Shown here piece by piece: positions 16,312-25,525 of a DNA stretch of 64,000 nucleotides. The position numbers and the translations under genes are program-made. The DNA comes from Mordavella massiliensis (lineage in GTDB: Bacteria > Bacillota > Clostridia > Lachnospirales > Lachnospiraceae). The notes beneath the pieces were generated by a model. The model was not told the origin of the DNA. It made no database searches and was given only the letters and a program-made list of their open reading frames with translations. Each line of letters starts with the position of its first letter. Positions within the stretch are counted from its first letter, which is position 1. The stretch covers positions 1 through 64,000 of the forward strand of contig NZ_JACJLV010000005.1 of the NCBI RefSeq assembly GCF_016902415.1. The letters are read 5' to 3'.

Positions 16312-17628
16312 TATTGTTGTTGCCACGTCTTTACTTCCAATGATAGAAATATTGTTCATTATGATCAGATCCTGGATCTGATGTTCTTTTACAAAATCCA
16401 TGACATTATTCTGTGCATAACGAAAATCAATGATATAAACTGTCTGATAATGGTCTACCAGAAAAGGAATAAAACAATTTCCGTAAGACTCCTTTACCAC
16501 CAGACAGGAAGAGCCGTCGTCAAGCGTTGGATTCTCAATGACTGATAATGGCTTGTCTCCGCCGATATAGCAATAATAACCGGAACTTTCATTCCAGGAA
16601 CTTACATCTTCAATTACGTGCCACTTTACTTCTGATCCATCTGTATCTGTATAAGTCATATCGTTGGTCGCCATGGGGACATAGGCGTCTACTGAGTCCG
16701 GATTTGCTGCCATATCCGCATTCTGAAGTTCCTGATAAAAAGTACCCAGGAAAGGAGAGAAGGTCATTTTATCAAATTCTGAGAGATCATTGGGCTCCAG
16801 GCCTTTCTCCTCACAGAAATTCAAATAAACATAATATGCGGCAAGTTGTGTCCAGTGATGGTCTGTGCGGAAATACAGGTACTCATCCCTGTGCTTGCGG
16901 AGTGTATCGATCGTATCGATCTTTTTCACTCCGTCCATCAGACTGTAATAATAATCAATCGCCTGCTTTTCATCCGCACCGGCCAGTTTTGCCTGTTCCT
17001 CCTCCGGAAGTACAACTCCTGTGCTGTTGGGTACAAGGATCGAATAGATATCAGTATCGCCTTTCAGCTTGGCGGCTGCATTTGACAATGCTGCGGTATA
17101 AATGTCTGCAGATTCCTGGTCATAGTAGTAGATGGTATATGCGGCGCCATCTTTCACATAGAGACTGTCCTGGATCTGATTCTGGATCTCGGCTTCCATC
17201 TCACGGCTGTCAGGAGCAGAGATTTCTTTTACTTCCTCTGCTTTTTTTGCGCCGCCGCTTTCTTTTTTCTTTTTATCCGGAATATCATCGCTCTGCTTTT
17301 GATTTCCAACCATCATGGTAGAAGTTTTGACGCCATATATGCTTTCCATCTTATGGTCGGCTGCGATCAAAGCATCCCGCATTGGAAACGTGTCAGAATA
17401 CCAGAGGGAAAGATCTGAGAAAAATTCCCCGTTCCAGAGAGCGGAAAGTGTAATCTTTGGAAACTCTGTCAATTTTCGCTTTTCTACGTCAGACGTATCA
17501 GGGCGGACAAAGAACATAAGGCCCAGCAGACCGCCCAATACCATAAGAGCCGCAAAGATCCGGACACTCAGGGCGCGGAATCTGGCAGCCTGTCTTTTCT
17601 GCTTTTTTGTAACTCTTTGCTTTTTCAT
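16294..17628 (-). CDS. DHHW family protein (AlgJ/AlgX-like O-acetylation partner)
   Basis: A 444-residue protein with an N-terminal membrane helix (~17-42, after Lys/Arg-rich KKQRVTKKQKRQ) and an extracellular SGNH-like domain. The name-giving motif is visible in YFRTDHHWTQLAAYY (~residue 240), and VVKESYGNCFIPFL carries the nucleophile-like Ser block late in the chain. In the AlgJ/AlgX family the DHHW His-Asp pair and a Ser transfer or remove acetyl groups on exported polysaccharides. It lies 15 bp downstream of an MBOAT gene, the membrane donor of the acetyl group, so the two form an O-acylation pair. The acceptor polymer is not known. Confidence 0.85.
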   Translation of the reverse strand: MKKQRVTKKQKRQAARFRALSVRIFAALMVLGGLLGLMFFVRPDTSDVEKRKLTEFPKITLSALWNGEFFSDLSLWYSDTFPMRDALIAADHKMESIYGVKTSTMMVGNQKQSDDIPDKKKKESGGAKKAEEVKEISAPDSREMEAEIQNQIQDSLYVKDGAAYTIYYYDQESADIYTAALSNAAAKLKGDTDIYSILVPNSTGVVLPEEEQAKLAGADEKQAIDYYYSLMDGVKKIDTIDTLRKHRDEYLYFRTDHHWTQLAAYYVYLNFCEEKGLEPNDLSEFDKMTFSPFLGTFYQELQNADMAANPDSVDAYVPMATNDMTYTDTDGSEVKWHVIEDVSSWNESSGYYCYIGGDKPLSVIENPTLDDGSSCLVVKESYGNCFIPFLVDHYQTVYIIDFRYAQNNVMDFVKEHQIQDLIIMNNISIIGSKDVATTIAGLLQ

Positions 17629-17642
17629 AAGTAATATCCTTC

Positions 17643-19064
17643 TTAAAACTGAAAATATAAAAATGGATTATAACTGTTTCCGATCAGCGCAAGCACTGAT
17701 AATATTAAAAGAACCGGTGGAACAATCAGCTCTGTAATATTAAAGACCGTAAATGAAACCGGGTTCTGTGTCCCATAGCGGATCAGAATATGCCGGACAG
17801 TCTTTCCAAGCGGCGTACAGGCAATAACACAGAAGATCAGCAGGAATAAGTTGCTCAGGAAGATTGTCGTCACATCCATCCCGACGAATCCGGAAGTACC
17901 GATCCCGAACAGTCCGATTAAGACGCTGCCAAGTTCACCGATATTTTCAAACTTAAAGATTACCCATCCAAAGAAGATTGCGATCAGCGCATAGATATGT
18001 TTCAGCGGTCCGGGTATCCGGTCTTTGATCACAAAACGTTCCAGCAAAAGGAAAGCAAGATAGTAAATACCCCAGAAAATGTAGTTCCAGCTGGCGCCGT
18101 GCCACATGCCGGTTAAAAACCAGACAACTGCCATGTTGCGGACATATTTTGCCGTAGAACAGCGGCTGCCTCCCAGCGGGATATAGACATAATCCCGGAA
18201 AAATGTACTCAGAGAAATATGCCATCTGCGCCAGAAATCCTGGACAGATTTTGCGATATAAGGATAATTAAAGTTTTCCAGATAATGGAAACCAACCATA
18301 CGTCCCATACCGATCGCCATATCAGAATAAGCGGAAAAATCCAGATAGATCTGCAGCATATAGGCAAATACACCCAGCCATAATCCCAGGGTTGACTGAG
18401 CGGCCAGAGCTTCACTGCCGGGCAGGATAAGAGCGTCGGCGATCTCTGCGCAGGAATTTGCCAGGATAGACTTTTTGGCAAGTCCGATAGAAAATCTGCG
18501 GATCCCCAGATAGATATCTGTCTGTGTCACTTTACGGTTGTCAATTTCATCGGCAACCGTTTCATAGCGGACGATCGGTCCGGCAATACACTGATGGAAC
18601 AGACTGGAATATAAAAGGAGTTTCCAGTATTTGGGCTGTGCCTTGATCTCACGCCGGTATACGTCGACCACATAGGAAAGCAGCTGAAACGTATAGAAAG
18701 AAATTCCGATCGGAAGAACAATATTGGGTATCTCTTTGGGCACGCCAAAAAGAGCATGGAAATTTTCCGCAAAAAATACAGCGTATTTAAAATATCCCAA
18801 AAGCCCCAGGAGAACCAGACATTCTCCGAGCATAAACATTTTTCTCTGCCATTTGTCTCTGGATTGTTCGATCATCAGGGCAAAAAACCAGCTGGCGAAT
18901 GTTTCTCCGGCCAGCAAGATCAGATATTTCGGCCCGCCCCATGCATAGAATATCAGCGAGAATATCAATAACACCTGATTTTTGTACTTATTATCAATAA
19001 AGAGATAAATGGTGAGATTTAACACCAAAAAGACAAATAAAAAAATCAAACTGGAAAAGACCAT
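17643..19064 (-). CDS. MBOAT family O-acyltransferase (AlgI/PatA-like)
   Basis: A 473-residue polytopic membrane protein with ~10 hydrophobic segments. The MBOAT core is visible: AYSDMAIGMGRMVGFHYLEN, then VQDFWRRWHISLSTFFRDYV, YIPLGGSR and the catalytic His in FLTGMWHGASWNYIFWG. It moves acyl groups from a cytoplasmic donor across the membrane. I start at ATG 19064 (MVFSSLIFLF) because GAGAGGAG lies just upstream; the longer frame to 19205 reads non-membrane sequence without a ribosome binding site. It partners with the downstream DHHW gene. The target could be peptidoglycan or a secreted glycan. Confidence 0.88.
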   Translation of the reverse strand: MVFSSLIFLFVFLVLNLTIYLFIDNKYKNQVLLIFSLIFYAWGGPKYLILLAGETFASWFFALMIEQSRDKWQRKMFMLGECLVLLGLLGYFKYAVFFAENFHALFGVPKEIPNIVLPIGISFYTFQLLSYVVDVYRREIKAQPKYWKLLLYSSLFHQCIAGPIVRYETVADEIDNRKVTQTDIYLGIRRFSIGLAKKSILANSCAEIADALILPGSEALAAQSTLGLWLGVFAYMLQIYLDFSAYSDMAIGMGRMVGFHYLENFNYPYIAKSVQDFWRRWHISLSTFFRDYVYIPLGGSRCSTAKYVRNMAVVWFLTGMWHGASWNYIFWGIYYLAFLLLERFVIKDRIPGPLKHIYALIAIFFGWVIFKFENIGELGSVLIGLFGIGTSGFVGMDVTTIFLSNLFLLIFCVIACTPLGKTVRHILIRYGTQNPVSFTVFNITELIVPPVLLILSVLALIGNSYNPFLYFQF

Positions 19065-19124
19065 TACTTTCTCCTCTCTCAGACTGCGGATAGAACTGTA
19101 TTTTCCACAGTTTACGACATTATC

Positions 19125-19153
19125 AGTATACTGTGTATGAAGTATAAACACAA
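19125..19153 (-). promoter_or_regulatory. possible sigma-A promoter of MBOAT-DHHW operon
   Basis: Read on the minus strand, TTGTGT (19153-19148) and TATACT (19130-19125) are 17 nt apart, ~60 nt before the start codon. The -10 is good, the -35 weak. No convincing sporulation-sigma promoter was recognised for yqfC on the other side of this 198-bp divergent gap. Confidence 0.4.
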
Positions 19154-19262
19154 GAATATCTTGCAGATTTTCTGCTAAAATGCAAAAAAGACGATGCAGA
19201 TACATATTTATTGAAAGAAATCACATAAATTAATAGTAATTTCTGGTAAAACGACGTGGGAC

Positions 19263-19562
19263 ATGAGCAAGGAAAAATCCAATTTTGAACATAAGATCAT
19301 GGACTGGGCCGGAGTCCCAAAGGACGTAGAGCCAGGCGTCCCTGTCCTGACTGTAACAGGCAGAACGGATCTCTGCCTTGAAAACTATAAAGGGATCCTT
19401 GAGTATACAGACTCCCTGATCCGGATAAAAATACGAGGCGGGCAGATCTGTATAGCCGGCAGTCATCTGCAGATCAGAAGCTATACCGGGGAAGAGATGA
19501 TCATCAGCGGCACTGTGGATATGATAGAATATATGGGACAAAAGGAGAGAAAAGATGCTTGA
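19263..19562 (+). CDS. yqfC: sporulation protein YqfC
   Basis: A 99-residue protein of the YqfC family, made in the mother cell during sporulation in Bacillus. It has the typical VTGRTDLCLENYKGILEY and IRIKIRGGQICIAGSHLQ blocks, with a single compact beta-rich domain and no signal peptide. The gene overlaps yqfD by 8 bp, the same arrangement as in other spore formers, so they act together. The ribosome binding site is weak (GTGGG). Its molecular role is unresolved in any organism that I know of. Confidence 0.85.
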   Translation: MSKEKSNFEHKIMDWAGVPKDVEPGVPVLTVTGRTDLCLENYKGILEYTDSLIRIKIRGGQICIAGSHLQIRSYTGEEMIISGTVDMIEYMGQKERKDA

Positions 19563-20823
19563 CCAAATGATCCGGTATGTCCGTGGATATGTAAGGATCC
19601 GGGTGTCCGGCCGGTTTGCGGAACGGTTTTTAAACAGCTGCAGCCATCACAAAGTCCGGCTCTGGGAACTTAAGCCTGTTCCGGAAGGCTACGAAATGAA
19701 TCTTTTCCTTTCGGGTTTTCGAAAAATGCAGCCGGTCATCAAAAAAACGGGGATCCGGTTCGTCATTATCAAACGGATCGGTTTTCCGTTCTGGATCTAT
19801 CAATACAGGAAACGCCATTTCTTCTTTCCCGGATTCTTTTTGTGTATCCTGGCAGTTTATTTCCTCTCTTCACATATCTGGGGGATCGAATTTTCCGGAA
19901 ACCTGACCCATACAGACGCATTGCTTTTGAAATATCTGGAATCTGAGAACGTACACAGTGGAATGAAAAGATCCGCCGTTGACTGCGCAGGCATTGCAGA
20001 AGACATGCGCAAAACCTTTCCGGACATTGTCTGGGTATCGGCGTCGCTGGACGGATCCAGACTGAAGATCCAGATCAAAGAAAACGACGGTTATCTGGAG
20101 TCTTCAGAAGAAACGGAAGAAGAAACAAAGGGAGCGTCGGCGCCCATGGATCTGACGGCGGATATGGACGGTGTGATAACGGATATTATTCCCAGGGAGG
20201 GCGTTGTCATGGTCACCGAAGGGACAGAGGTGAAAAAAGGAGATATCCTGGTGTCCGGTTATGTTCCTGTCCTGAATGACCAGAAAGAAATCATCGCATA
20301 CCAGGAACATAAGGCCGATGCCCGGATCATTGCACAGGTTTCTCTGGACTACCGGGATCAGATCCATCTGTTTTATACGCACAAGCAATACGATCTGGTA
20401 AAAAAACAGATGCAGTTTGTGCAGCTCGGGTCCGTCCGGTTTCTGTTCGGGAGTATCCGTCATTCTTACTCATACTGGACGATGGAAGGGGAAGAACGGC
20501 AGATCCATATCGGAAGTCTGATGCTTCCTGTAACCTACGGATCCCTGACGATCCGCCCCTATCATCCGGACGCCAGAAGATATACCACCCGGGAGATCAG
20601 ACAGCGTCTGACTGAGCGTTTTGTGCGGTATAAAAGCGATTTAGAGAAAAAAGGGGTAGAAATTATCGAGAATGATGTTAAAATATACACAGAGTCTGAA
20701 GAGGCTGTTGCCGCAGGAAGACTGAAAATCCTCACACCGATCGGAGTGCTGAAGGAATCAGAGCCTTTGCCCGTACCGGAGGAGGAAAAGGAGAAAGATA
20801 CATGGGATTTACAGAATCAGTAA
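19555..20823 (+). CDS. yqfD: sporulation protein YqfD
   Basis: A 422-residue membrane protein with one transmembrane helix around residues 89-105 (FFFPGFFLCILAVYFLSS) and a large extracytoplasmic C-terminal part. The conserved segments IWGIEFSGNLTHTDALLLKYL, DMRKTFPDIVWVSASLDGSRLKI and GVVMVTEGTEVKKGDILVSG are those of YqfD, a mother-cell sporulation protein. The last of these resembles a lipoyl/HlyD-like hairpin. It overlaps yqfC upstream and phoH downstream by 22 bp, so translation of the whole row is coupled. Confidence 0.85.
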   Translation: MLDQMIRYVRGYVRIRVSGRFAERFLNSCSHHKVRLWELKPVPEGYEMNLFLSGFRKMQPVIKKTGIRFVIIKRIGFPFWIYQYRKRHFFFPGFFLCILAVYFLSSHIWGIEFSGNLTHTDALLLKYLESENVHSGMKRSAVDCAGIAEDMRKTFPDIVWVSASLDGSRLKIQIKENDGYLESSEETEEETKGASAPMDLTADMDGVITDIIPREGVVMVTEGTEVKKGDILVSGYVPVLNDQKEIIAYQEHKADARIIAQVSLDYRDQIHLFYTHKQYDLVKKQMQFVQLGSVRFLFGSIRHSYSYWTMEGEERQIHIGSLMLPVTYGSLTIRPYHPDARRYTTREIRQRLTERFVRYKSDLEKKGVEIIENDVKIYTESEEAVAAGRLKILTPIGVLKESEPLPVPEEEKEKDTWDLQNQ

Positions 20824-21806
20824 TGGAGATACCCGCCGAACATCAGCGCAATGTGTTCGGCCAGTTTGATACATTTGCAAAGAAAATAGAACGGACTTTC
20901 CGCGTTACGCTGATCGCCCGGGAAGAGCATGTAAAGATCATGGGCGAGGCTGCAGCTGTGGAGAAGGCAAGAAAGGTGCTGTCACAGCTGACGGAACTGT
21001 CAAAACGGGGAAATACGATCCAGGAGCAGAACGTGGATTATACCATGTCGCTTACCATGGAAGATAATGAAGAGAGCGTGCTGGAGATCGATAAAGACAT
21101 TATCTGCCATACGCTGCAGGGGAAACCGATCAAGCCCAAGACTCTCAACCAGAAGAATTATGTGGACGCGATCCGACGTCAGATGATTGTCTTTGGCCTT
21201 GGCCCCGCCGGTACGGGAAAAACCTATCTGGCAATGGCAATGGCGATCACCGCTTTTAAGAACAACGAGGTAGGACGCATCATTCTTACAAGACCAGCCA
21301 TAGAAGCAGGAGAGAAGCTGGGATTTCTGCCAGGGGATCTGCAAAGTAAGATCGATCCCTATCTCAGGCCGCTTTATGATGCCCTTTACCAGATCATGGG
21401 AGCGGAAAGCTTCCTGAAAAATTCCGAAAAAGGTCTGATCGAGGTGGCGCCTCTTGCCTACATGCGCGGGCGCACACTGGACAATGCCTTTATTATCCTG
21501 GATGAAGCGCAGAATACGACGCCGGCGCAGATGAAGATGTTCCTGACCCGTATCGGTTTCGGCTCCAAAGTGGTGATCACCGGAGACGCTACACAAAAAG
21601 ACCTGCCTTCGGGGCAGATCTCCGGACTGGACGTGGCAGTTTCCGTTGTGAAGAATATTGAAGATATCAGCATCTGTAATCTGACCAGCAAAGACGTTGT
21701 CCGCCATCCGCTGGTCCAGAAGATCGTTAAGGCCTATGAAGATTATGAAAGACACGATAACCGGGGACGAAAGAAATCCGTCCGGGAGAAGAGGAGACAT
21801 TCATGA
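20802..21806 (+). CDS. phoH: PhoH family ATPase
   Basis: A 334-residue PhoH-type P-loop protein. An N-terminal ~100-residue domain is followed by Walker A GLGPAGTGKTYLAMAMA (~residue 133) and Walker B IILDEAQNTTPAQ (~227), then VITGDATQKDLP. PhoH proteins are ATPases or helicase-like enzymes linked to RNA metabolism and are commonly encoded next to ybeY, as here, with a 4-bp overlap. An AAGGAGA ribosome binding site lies inside the end of yqfD. The precise substrate is unknown. Confidence 0.92.
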   Translation: MGFTESVMEIPAEHQRNVFGQFDTFAKKIERTFRVTLIAREEHVKIMGEAAAVEKARKVLSQLTELSKRGNTIQEQNVDYTMSLTMEDNEESVLEIDKDIICHTLQGKPIKPKTLNQKNYVDAIRRQMIVFGLGPAGTGKTYLAMAMAITAFKNNEVGRIILTRPAIEAGEKLGFLPGDLQSKIDPYLRPLYDALYQIMGAESFLKNSEKGLIEVAPLAYMRGRTLDNAFIILDEAQNTTPAQMKMFLTRIGFGSKVVITGDATQKDLPSGQISGLDVAVSVVKNIEDISICNLTSKDVVRHPLVQKIVKAYEDYERHDNRGRKKSVREKRRHS

Positions 21807-22297
21807 CACTTTATTTTGAAGAAGAAGGAGAGATCAGGCTTCCGATCCCCTGTGAAGAAACGGCCCGTCTGGCCATAGAGACTGCGCTTGATGTGCTCGA
21901 CTGCCCCTATGAGACGGAAATAAATCTTCTTTTGACCACCAGTGAACAGATCCGGGAAATGAACCGGGAATTCCGGGACATTGACCGTGCCACAGATGTA
22001 CTGTCCTTCCCGATGATTGATTTTCCCGTGCCGGGGAATTTTGAAGGCCTGGAAGAGAAGGACGATTGTTTTGATCCTGAGACAGGTGAACTGACTCTTG
22101 GAGATATCGTGATCTCCAAAGAGAAGGTTCTGGAGCAGGCAGAGGCTTACGGTCATTCCGTTTTGAGAGAATTTGCTTTTTTAATCGTTCATTCTGTGTT
22201 ACACTTAACAGGATATGATCATATGGAGGATGAGGAGCGCGCCTGTATGGAGGCCCGCCAGAGAGAGATCATGGAGCAGGCAGATATCCTCCGCTGA
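21803..22297 (+). CDS. ybeY: endoribonuclease YbeY (rRNA maturation/quality control)
   Basis: A 164-residue zinc-dependent RNase involved in 16S rRNA 3'-end maturation and ribosome quality control. The metal site HSVLHLTGYDHMEDEE (the HxxxHxxxxDH pattern) is intact at about residues 132-147, and the family block RDIDRATDVLSFPM lies near residue 56. It overlaps phoH by 4 bp with a GAGGAG site before the ATG. Its length and motif are standard. Confidence 0.95.
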   Translation: MTLYFEEEGEIRLPIPCEETARLAIETALDVLDCPYETEINLLLTTSEQIREMNREFRDIDRATDVLSFPMIDFPVPGNFEGLEEKDDCFDPETGELTLGDIVISKEKVLEQAEAYGHSVLREFAFLIVHSVLHLTGYDHMEDEERACMEARQREIMEQADILR

Positions 22298-22337
22298 TCA
22301 GACAGTATCAAAGACGAAAGACAATTTGGAGTAATAT

Positions 22338-23999
22338 ATGACTGCAAAACAAAAAGAAAAAAACTTCATGGTGCAGGGATCGATCCTGGCCATCGCAGGC
22401 GTGATCACAAAGATCATCGGCGCGGTCTACCGGATCCCTCTTATGAATATTGTGGGCGACGAAGGAATGGGATACTATAATGTTGCGTTTTCCATCTACA
22501 CAGTGGCCCTTACTCTTACGTCCTACAGCCTGCCGCTGGCAGTGTCCAAACTAGTGTCCGCGCGTATTGCGGTAGGACAGTATCGAAATGCCTATAAAGT
22601 TTTTAAGGGTGCTTTTACCTTTGCCCTTTTATCCGGAGGCCTTGTGGCGCTGATCATTTTCTTTGGCGCGGAATTTATCGCCTCCAATATCATGTCAATG
22701 GATATGAGTGTTTACGCTCTGCGGATCCTGGCGCCCTGTATCCTGGTAGTCGCGCTTCTTGGCGTGCTTCGCGGATTTTTCCAGGGAAATGGTTCTATGG
22801 TCCCGACAGCGGTTTCCCAGATCCTGGAACAGATCGTCAATGCGGTTGCCTCTATCGCAGGGGCTTACCTTTTGCTTCAGGTGGGACTCGGGTTTGCAAA
22901 AACCAGCGGAAATGATTCCTTTGGCCCTGCTTATGCGGCGGCCGGCGGTACGGTCGGAACCATTGCCGGCGCTTTCTTTGCGCTGGTCTTTATCGCACTT
23001 CTCGCATCGGCCTATATGAAGATTTTTAAAAAGCGGATGCGCAGAGACAGAAGCCGCAGAAAAGAAAGCTACCAGCAGGTTTACCGGGTGCTTTTTATTA
23101 CCATTGCTCCGGTAATCTTAAGCGCGACAGTCTCGAACATCAGTGATTTCGTCGACAATGCGTTATTTAATAATATCATGGCCGCACAGGGATACGAAAA
23201 GACGGAATATGCAAGTCTTCTTGGAATCCTGGGCGGACAGTATACAACCATGATCAATGTGCCTCTGTCTGTGGCAACGGCCCTGGGAGCTTCCCTTATT
23301 CCCAGTCTGGTTGCGACTGTCCAGACGGGAAGCCGTAAACAGATCCATCAGAAGATCACTTCTGTCATCCGGTTTAATATGTGTATTGCCATCCCCTGCG
23401 CCATGGGATTTCTTGTACTGGCAAGACCGATCCTGGATCTGTTGTTCTTTACCCAGGATAATGAGACGGCTGCAAGAATGCTCCAGCTTGGCGCCATTTC
23501 CGTTGTGTTCTTCTGCCTTTCCACAGTGACCACTTCGGTGCTCCAGGGACTGGACGATATGATTACTCCGGTAAAGAATTCAGCGATCGCACTGGTGATC
23601 CATGTGCTTTCCCTGCTGTTGATGATGGTAGCCTTTGAATGGAATATTTATGCTGTCGTATTAAGTAAGATCGTATTTTCCGGAGCCCTGTGCATCCTGA
23701 ATGCCCATGCTTTACGGGAACGGATCAGCTATGTACAGGAACAGAGGCAGACCTTTGTGATCCCGGCCGCGGCATCTGCGGTAATGGGTATCGTCACGCT
23801 GGTCGTACATCTTCTTTTTGAACTGTTTGTGGGAGAGCATGTCGCAACGATCATTGCCATTCCAGTTGCAATGGCCGTTTATGCGGCAGCGATCGTTCTG
23901 TTCGGCGGAGTTTCACAAGAAGAGATCCTGGATATGCCAAAGGGTGCGAAAATGGTTGCGATCTGCCGGAAATTACATTTGTTCAGAGGAGAATATTAA
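22338..23999 (+). CDS. polysaccharide flippase, SpoVB/MurJ-like (MOP superfamily)
   Basis: A 553-residue integral membrane protein with about 14 hydrophobic segments, starting GSILAIAGVITKIIGAVYRIP with the internal PLMNIVGDEGMGYYNVAFS block of the SpoVB branch. These proteins flip lipid-linked oligosaccharides, in SpoVB's case for spore cortex peptidoglycan. Nearby yqfC/yqfD and a BofC-like gene fit a sporulation role, but a vegetative lipid II or exopolysaccharide flippase is possible. The TTTGGAG site is 8 nt before the ATG. Confidence 0.85.
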   Translation: MTAKQKEKNFMVQGSILAIAGVITKIIGAVYRIPLMNIVGDEGMGYYNVAFSIYTVALTLTSYSLPLAVSKLVSARIAVGQYRNAYKVFKGAFTFALLSGGLVALIIFFGAEFIASNIMSMDMSVYALRILAPCILVVALLGVLRGFFQGNGSMVPTAVSQILEQIVNAVASIAGAYLLLQVGLGFAKTSGNDSFGPAYAAAGGTVGTIAGAFFALVFIALLASAYMKIFKKRMRRDRSRRKESYQQVYRVLFITIAPVILSATVSNISDFVDNALFNNIMAAQGYEKTEYASLLGILGGQYTTMINVPLSVATALGASLIPSLVATVQTGSRKQIHQKITSVIRFNMCIAIPCAMGFLVLARPILDLLFFTQDNETAARMLQLGAISVVFFCLSTVTTSVLQGLDDMITPVKNSAIALVIHVLSLLLMMVAFEWNIYAVVLSKIVFSGALCILNAHALRERISYVQEQRQTFVIPAAASAVMGIVTLVVHLLFELFVGEHVATIIAIPVAMAVYAAAIVLFGGVSQEEILDMPKGAKMVAICRKLHLFRGEY

Positions 24000-24005
24000 A
24001 AGAAC

Positions 24006-24827
24006 ATGAGACCAATGAAGAAAATAGCCCTGCTCCACGATCTGTGCGGAGTGGGGAAGGCCGCACTGACCAATATGATGCCGATCCTAAGCGTAATGGG
24101 GATCGAGTCCTGCCCGATCCCTACGATGCTGTTATCTACGCATACCGGCGGATACGGGACACCGGCTGTTGCAAGGATCCCGGCAGAATATATCCGGAAC
24201 TGCGCGGATCATTTCAAAAACCAGGGCGTAGAGTTTGACGCGATTTTCATCGGATATCTGGGACATATGGAGGCCATCGACGCAGTCATTTACTTTGTGG
24301 AACAGTTTCCGGAAACCAGGGTGATCCTGGATCCGATCATGGGCGATCACGGCTCTTATTATCAGAATTTTGATGAAACCTATGCAGCCGCTCTTCGCAG
24401 GCTGTTGCCCTATGCGGATATCATACTTCCCAATCTGACAGAATGCTTTCTGCTGACCGGAAGACCGTATCAGATTACCGGCGATCACCGCAATGTGCTG
24501 ACTCTTTGCAAAGAACTGGAAGCATACGGCGCAAAAGATATGGTGATCACCAGCGTTCCAAAGGACGACTGTCAGAAAGGGATCGTTCTCTATGAAAACC
24601 AGGCGTTTTTATATCTGGGAAACGGACAGGTCTTAAGCGAATACCACGGCACAGGCGATGCTTTTGACGGAATGTTTCTTGCAAAACTTCTGCAGGGCTA
24701 CACGCTTCTGGAAAGTGTACAGGCCTCTCATGCATTTGTCTGCGCCTGCATACAGGAAAGCGAAAAATACAATTATCCGGAACGGGAAGGACTGCTGATC
24801 GAGAAAACCTTGCGAAAGCTTGTATAA
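24006..24827 (+). CDS. pyridoxamine/pyridoxal kinase (PfkB-like)
   Basis: A 273-residue ribokinase-fold enzyme that phosphorylates a B6 vitamer. It starts KKIALLHDLCGVGKAALTNMMPIL with the vitamer-binding TMLLSTHTGGYGTP; DPIMGDHGSYY carries the magnesium/phosphate site and EYHGTGDAFDGMFLA the GTGD anion hole with the catalytic Asp (~residue 219). The length fits PdxY-type kinases. The start is ambiguous between ATG 24006 and 24015; neither has an ideal ribosome binding site, since GGAG is 17 nt away. It lies 6 bp after the flippase gene and may share its transcript. Confidence 0.85.
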   Translation: MRPMKKIALLHDLCGVGKAALTNMMPILSVMGIESCPIPTMLLSTHTGGYGTPAVARIPAEYIRNCADHFKNQGVEFDAIFIGYLGHMEAIDAVIYFVEQFPETRVILDPIMGDHGSYYQNFDETYAAALRRLLPYADIILPNLTECFLLTGRPYQITGDHRNVLTLCKELEAYGAKDMVITSVPKDDCQKGIVLYENQAFLYLGNGQVLSEYHGTGDAFDGMFLAKLLQGYTLLESVQASHAFVCACIQESEKYNYPEREGLLIEKTLRKLV

Positions 24828-24874
24828 AACATATGATTTTCAGCCAATACTGTACTAAAAAAGGAGTTATCTGT

Positions 24875-25234
24875 ATGAGAAACAAGTATGGTATTGGTTT
24901 TTTTACGGCAGCGATCGTTCTGTTACTGGTGCTGACCTGCGCATATCAGTTCAGTTATTATAAGGCCAAAGAACGGGCGGCGCTGGAAGCAGAAGCAAAA
25001 GAAAAAACAGAATCCATCGCCACAGAAGGAGAGGCATCCAAAGAAGATGGATTTTACCTGATGGAAGTCAACGGATATCTCGTGGTTTATCTGGGCGACC
25101 GCAAGACGCCTTATGAATATACGGATATTCCTTATGACGAACTGCCGGCTCTTGTGCGGGAAGAAGTAAGAAATGGAAAGTATATAAAAAATGCGGAAGA
25201 ACTCTATGGTTTCCTGGAAAATTATTCCAGCTGA
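24875..25234 (+). CDS. BofC C-terminal-domain-like membrane-anchored protein
   Basis: A 119-residue protein with an N-terminal signal-anchor helix (~5-24, ending Tyr-Lys) and a short coiled, Glu/Ala-rich linker. Its C-terminal domain, GFYLMEVNGYLVVYLGDR followed by YEYTDI, and EELYGFLENYSS at the end, resembles the C-terminal domain of BofC, an intercompartmental regulator of sigma-K activation during Bacillus sporulation. The usual BofC N-terminal domain is missing. I use ATG 24875, with AAAAAAGGAG 8 nt upstream, over a longer in-frame start at 24833. It stands between the kinase and DUF896 genes. Confidence 0.65.
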   Translation: MRNKYGIGFFTAAIVLLLVLTCAYQFSYYKAKERAALEAEAKEKTESIATEGEASKEDGFYLMEVNGYLVVYLGDRKTPYEYTDIPYDELPALVREEVRNGKYIKNAEELYGFLENYSS

Positions 25235-25304
25235 TCAGGAACATATGGACACCTTCCACCAGATAGTGTAAGATAGGGAAAGCGAAAGAAACGAGGAGTA
25301 TTAC

Positions 25305-25523
25305 ATGGACAAACAAAAGATTGCAAGGATCAATGAATTATATCACAAATCAAAAGCAGAAGGGCTGACTGCGGCAGAGCGCAAAGAACAGCAGATCCTC
25401 CGCAGGGAGTATATCGATGCGTTTAAGCGGAATCTCCGCAGCCAGTTAAATCAGATCTCCATCCAGGAGGTGGATGGAAGCATCACGGATCTGGGACAGA
25501 AGTTTGGAAACCGGGAGGAATAA
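25305..25523 (+). CDS. DUF896/YnzC family protein
   Basis: A 72-residue, highly charged helical protein of the UPF0291/DUF896 family: KIARINELYHKSKAEGLTAA near the start, EQQILRREYIDAFKRNLRSQ in the middle, then a short ordered tail. The family forms a two-helix hairpin; in B. subtilis one member is SOS-linked, but the function is unknown. GAGGAG precedes the start. It ends 2 bp before miaB, so the two are cotranscribed. Confidence 0.88.
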   Translation: MDKQKIARINELYHKSKAEGLTAAERKEQQILRREYIDAFKRNLRSQLNQISIQEVDGSITDLGQKFGNREE

Positions 25524-25525
25524 GT

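Noticed and set aside
16548-17321. 257-codon open frame on the plus strand
   Set aside because: It is antisense to the DHHW gene and its translation is rich in Ser/Arg/His without structure.
21000-21800. 266-codon open frame on the minus strand
   Set aside because: It is a shadow of phoH, whose Walker motifs define the coding strand.
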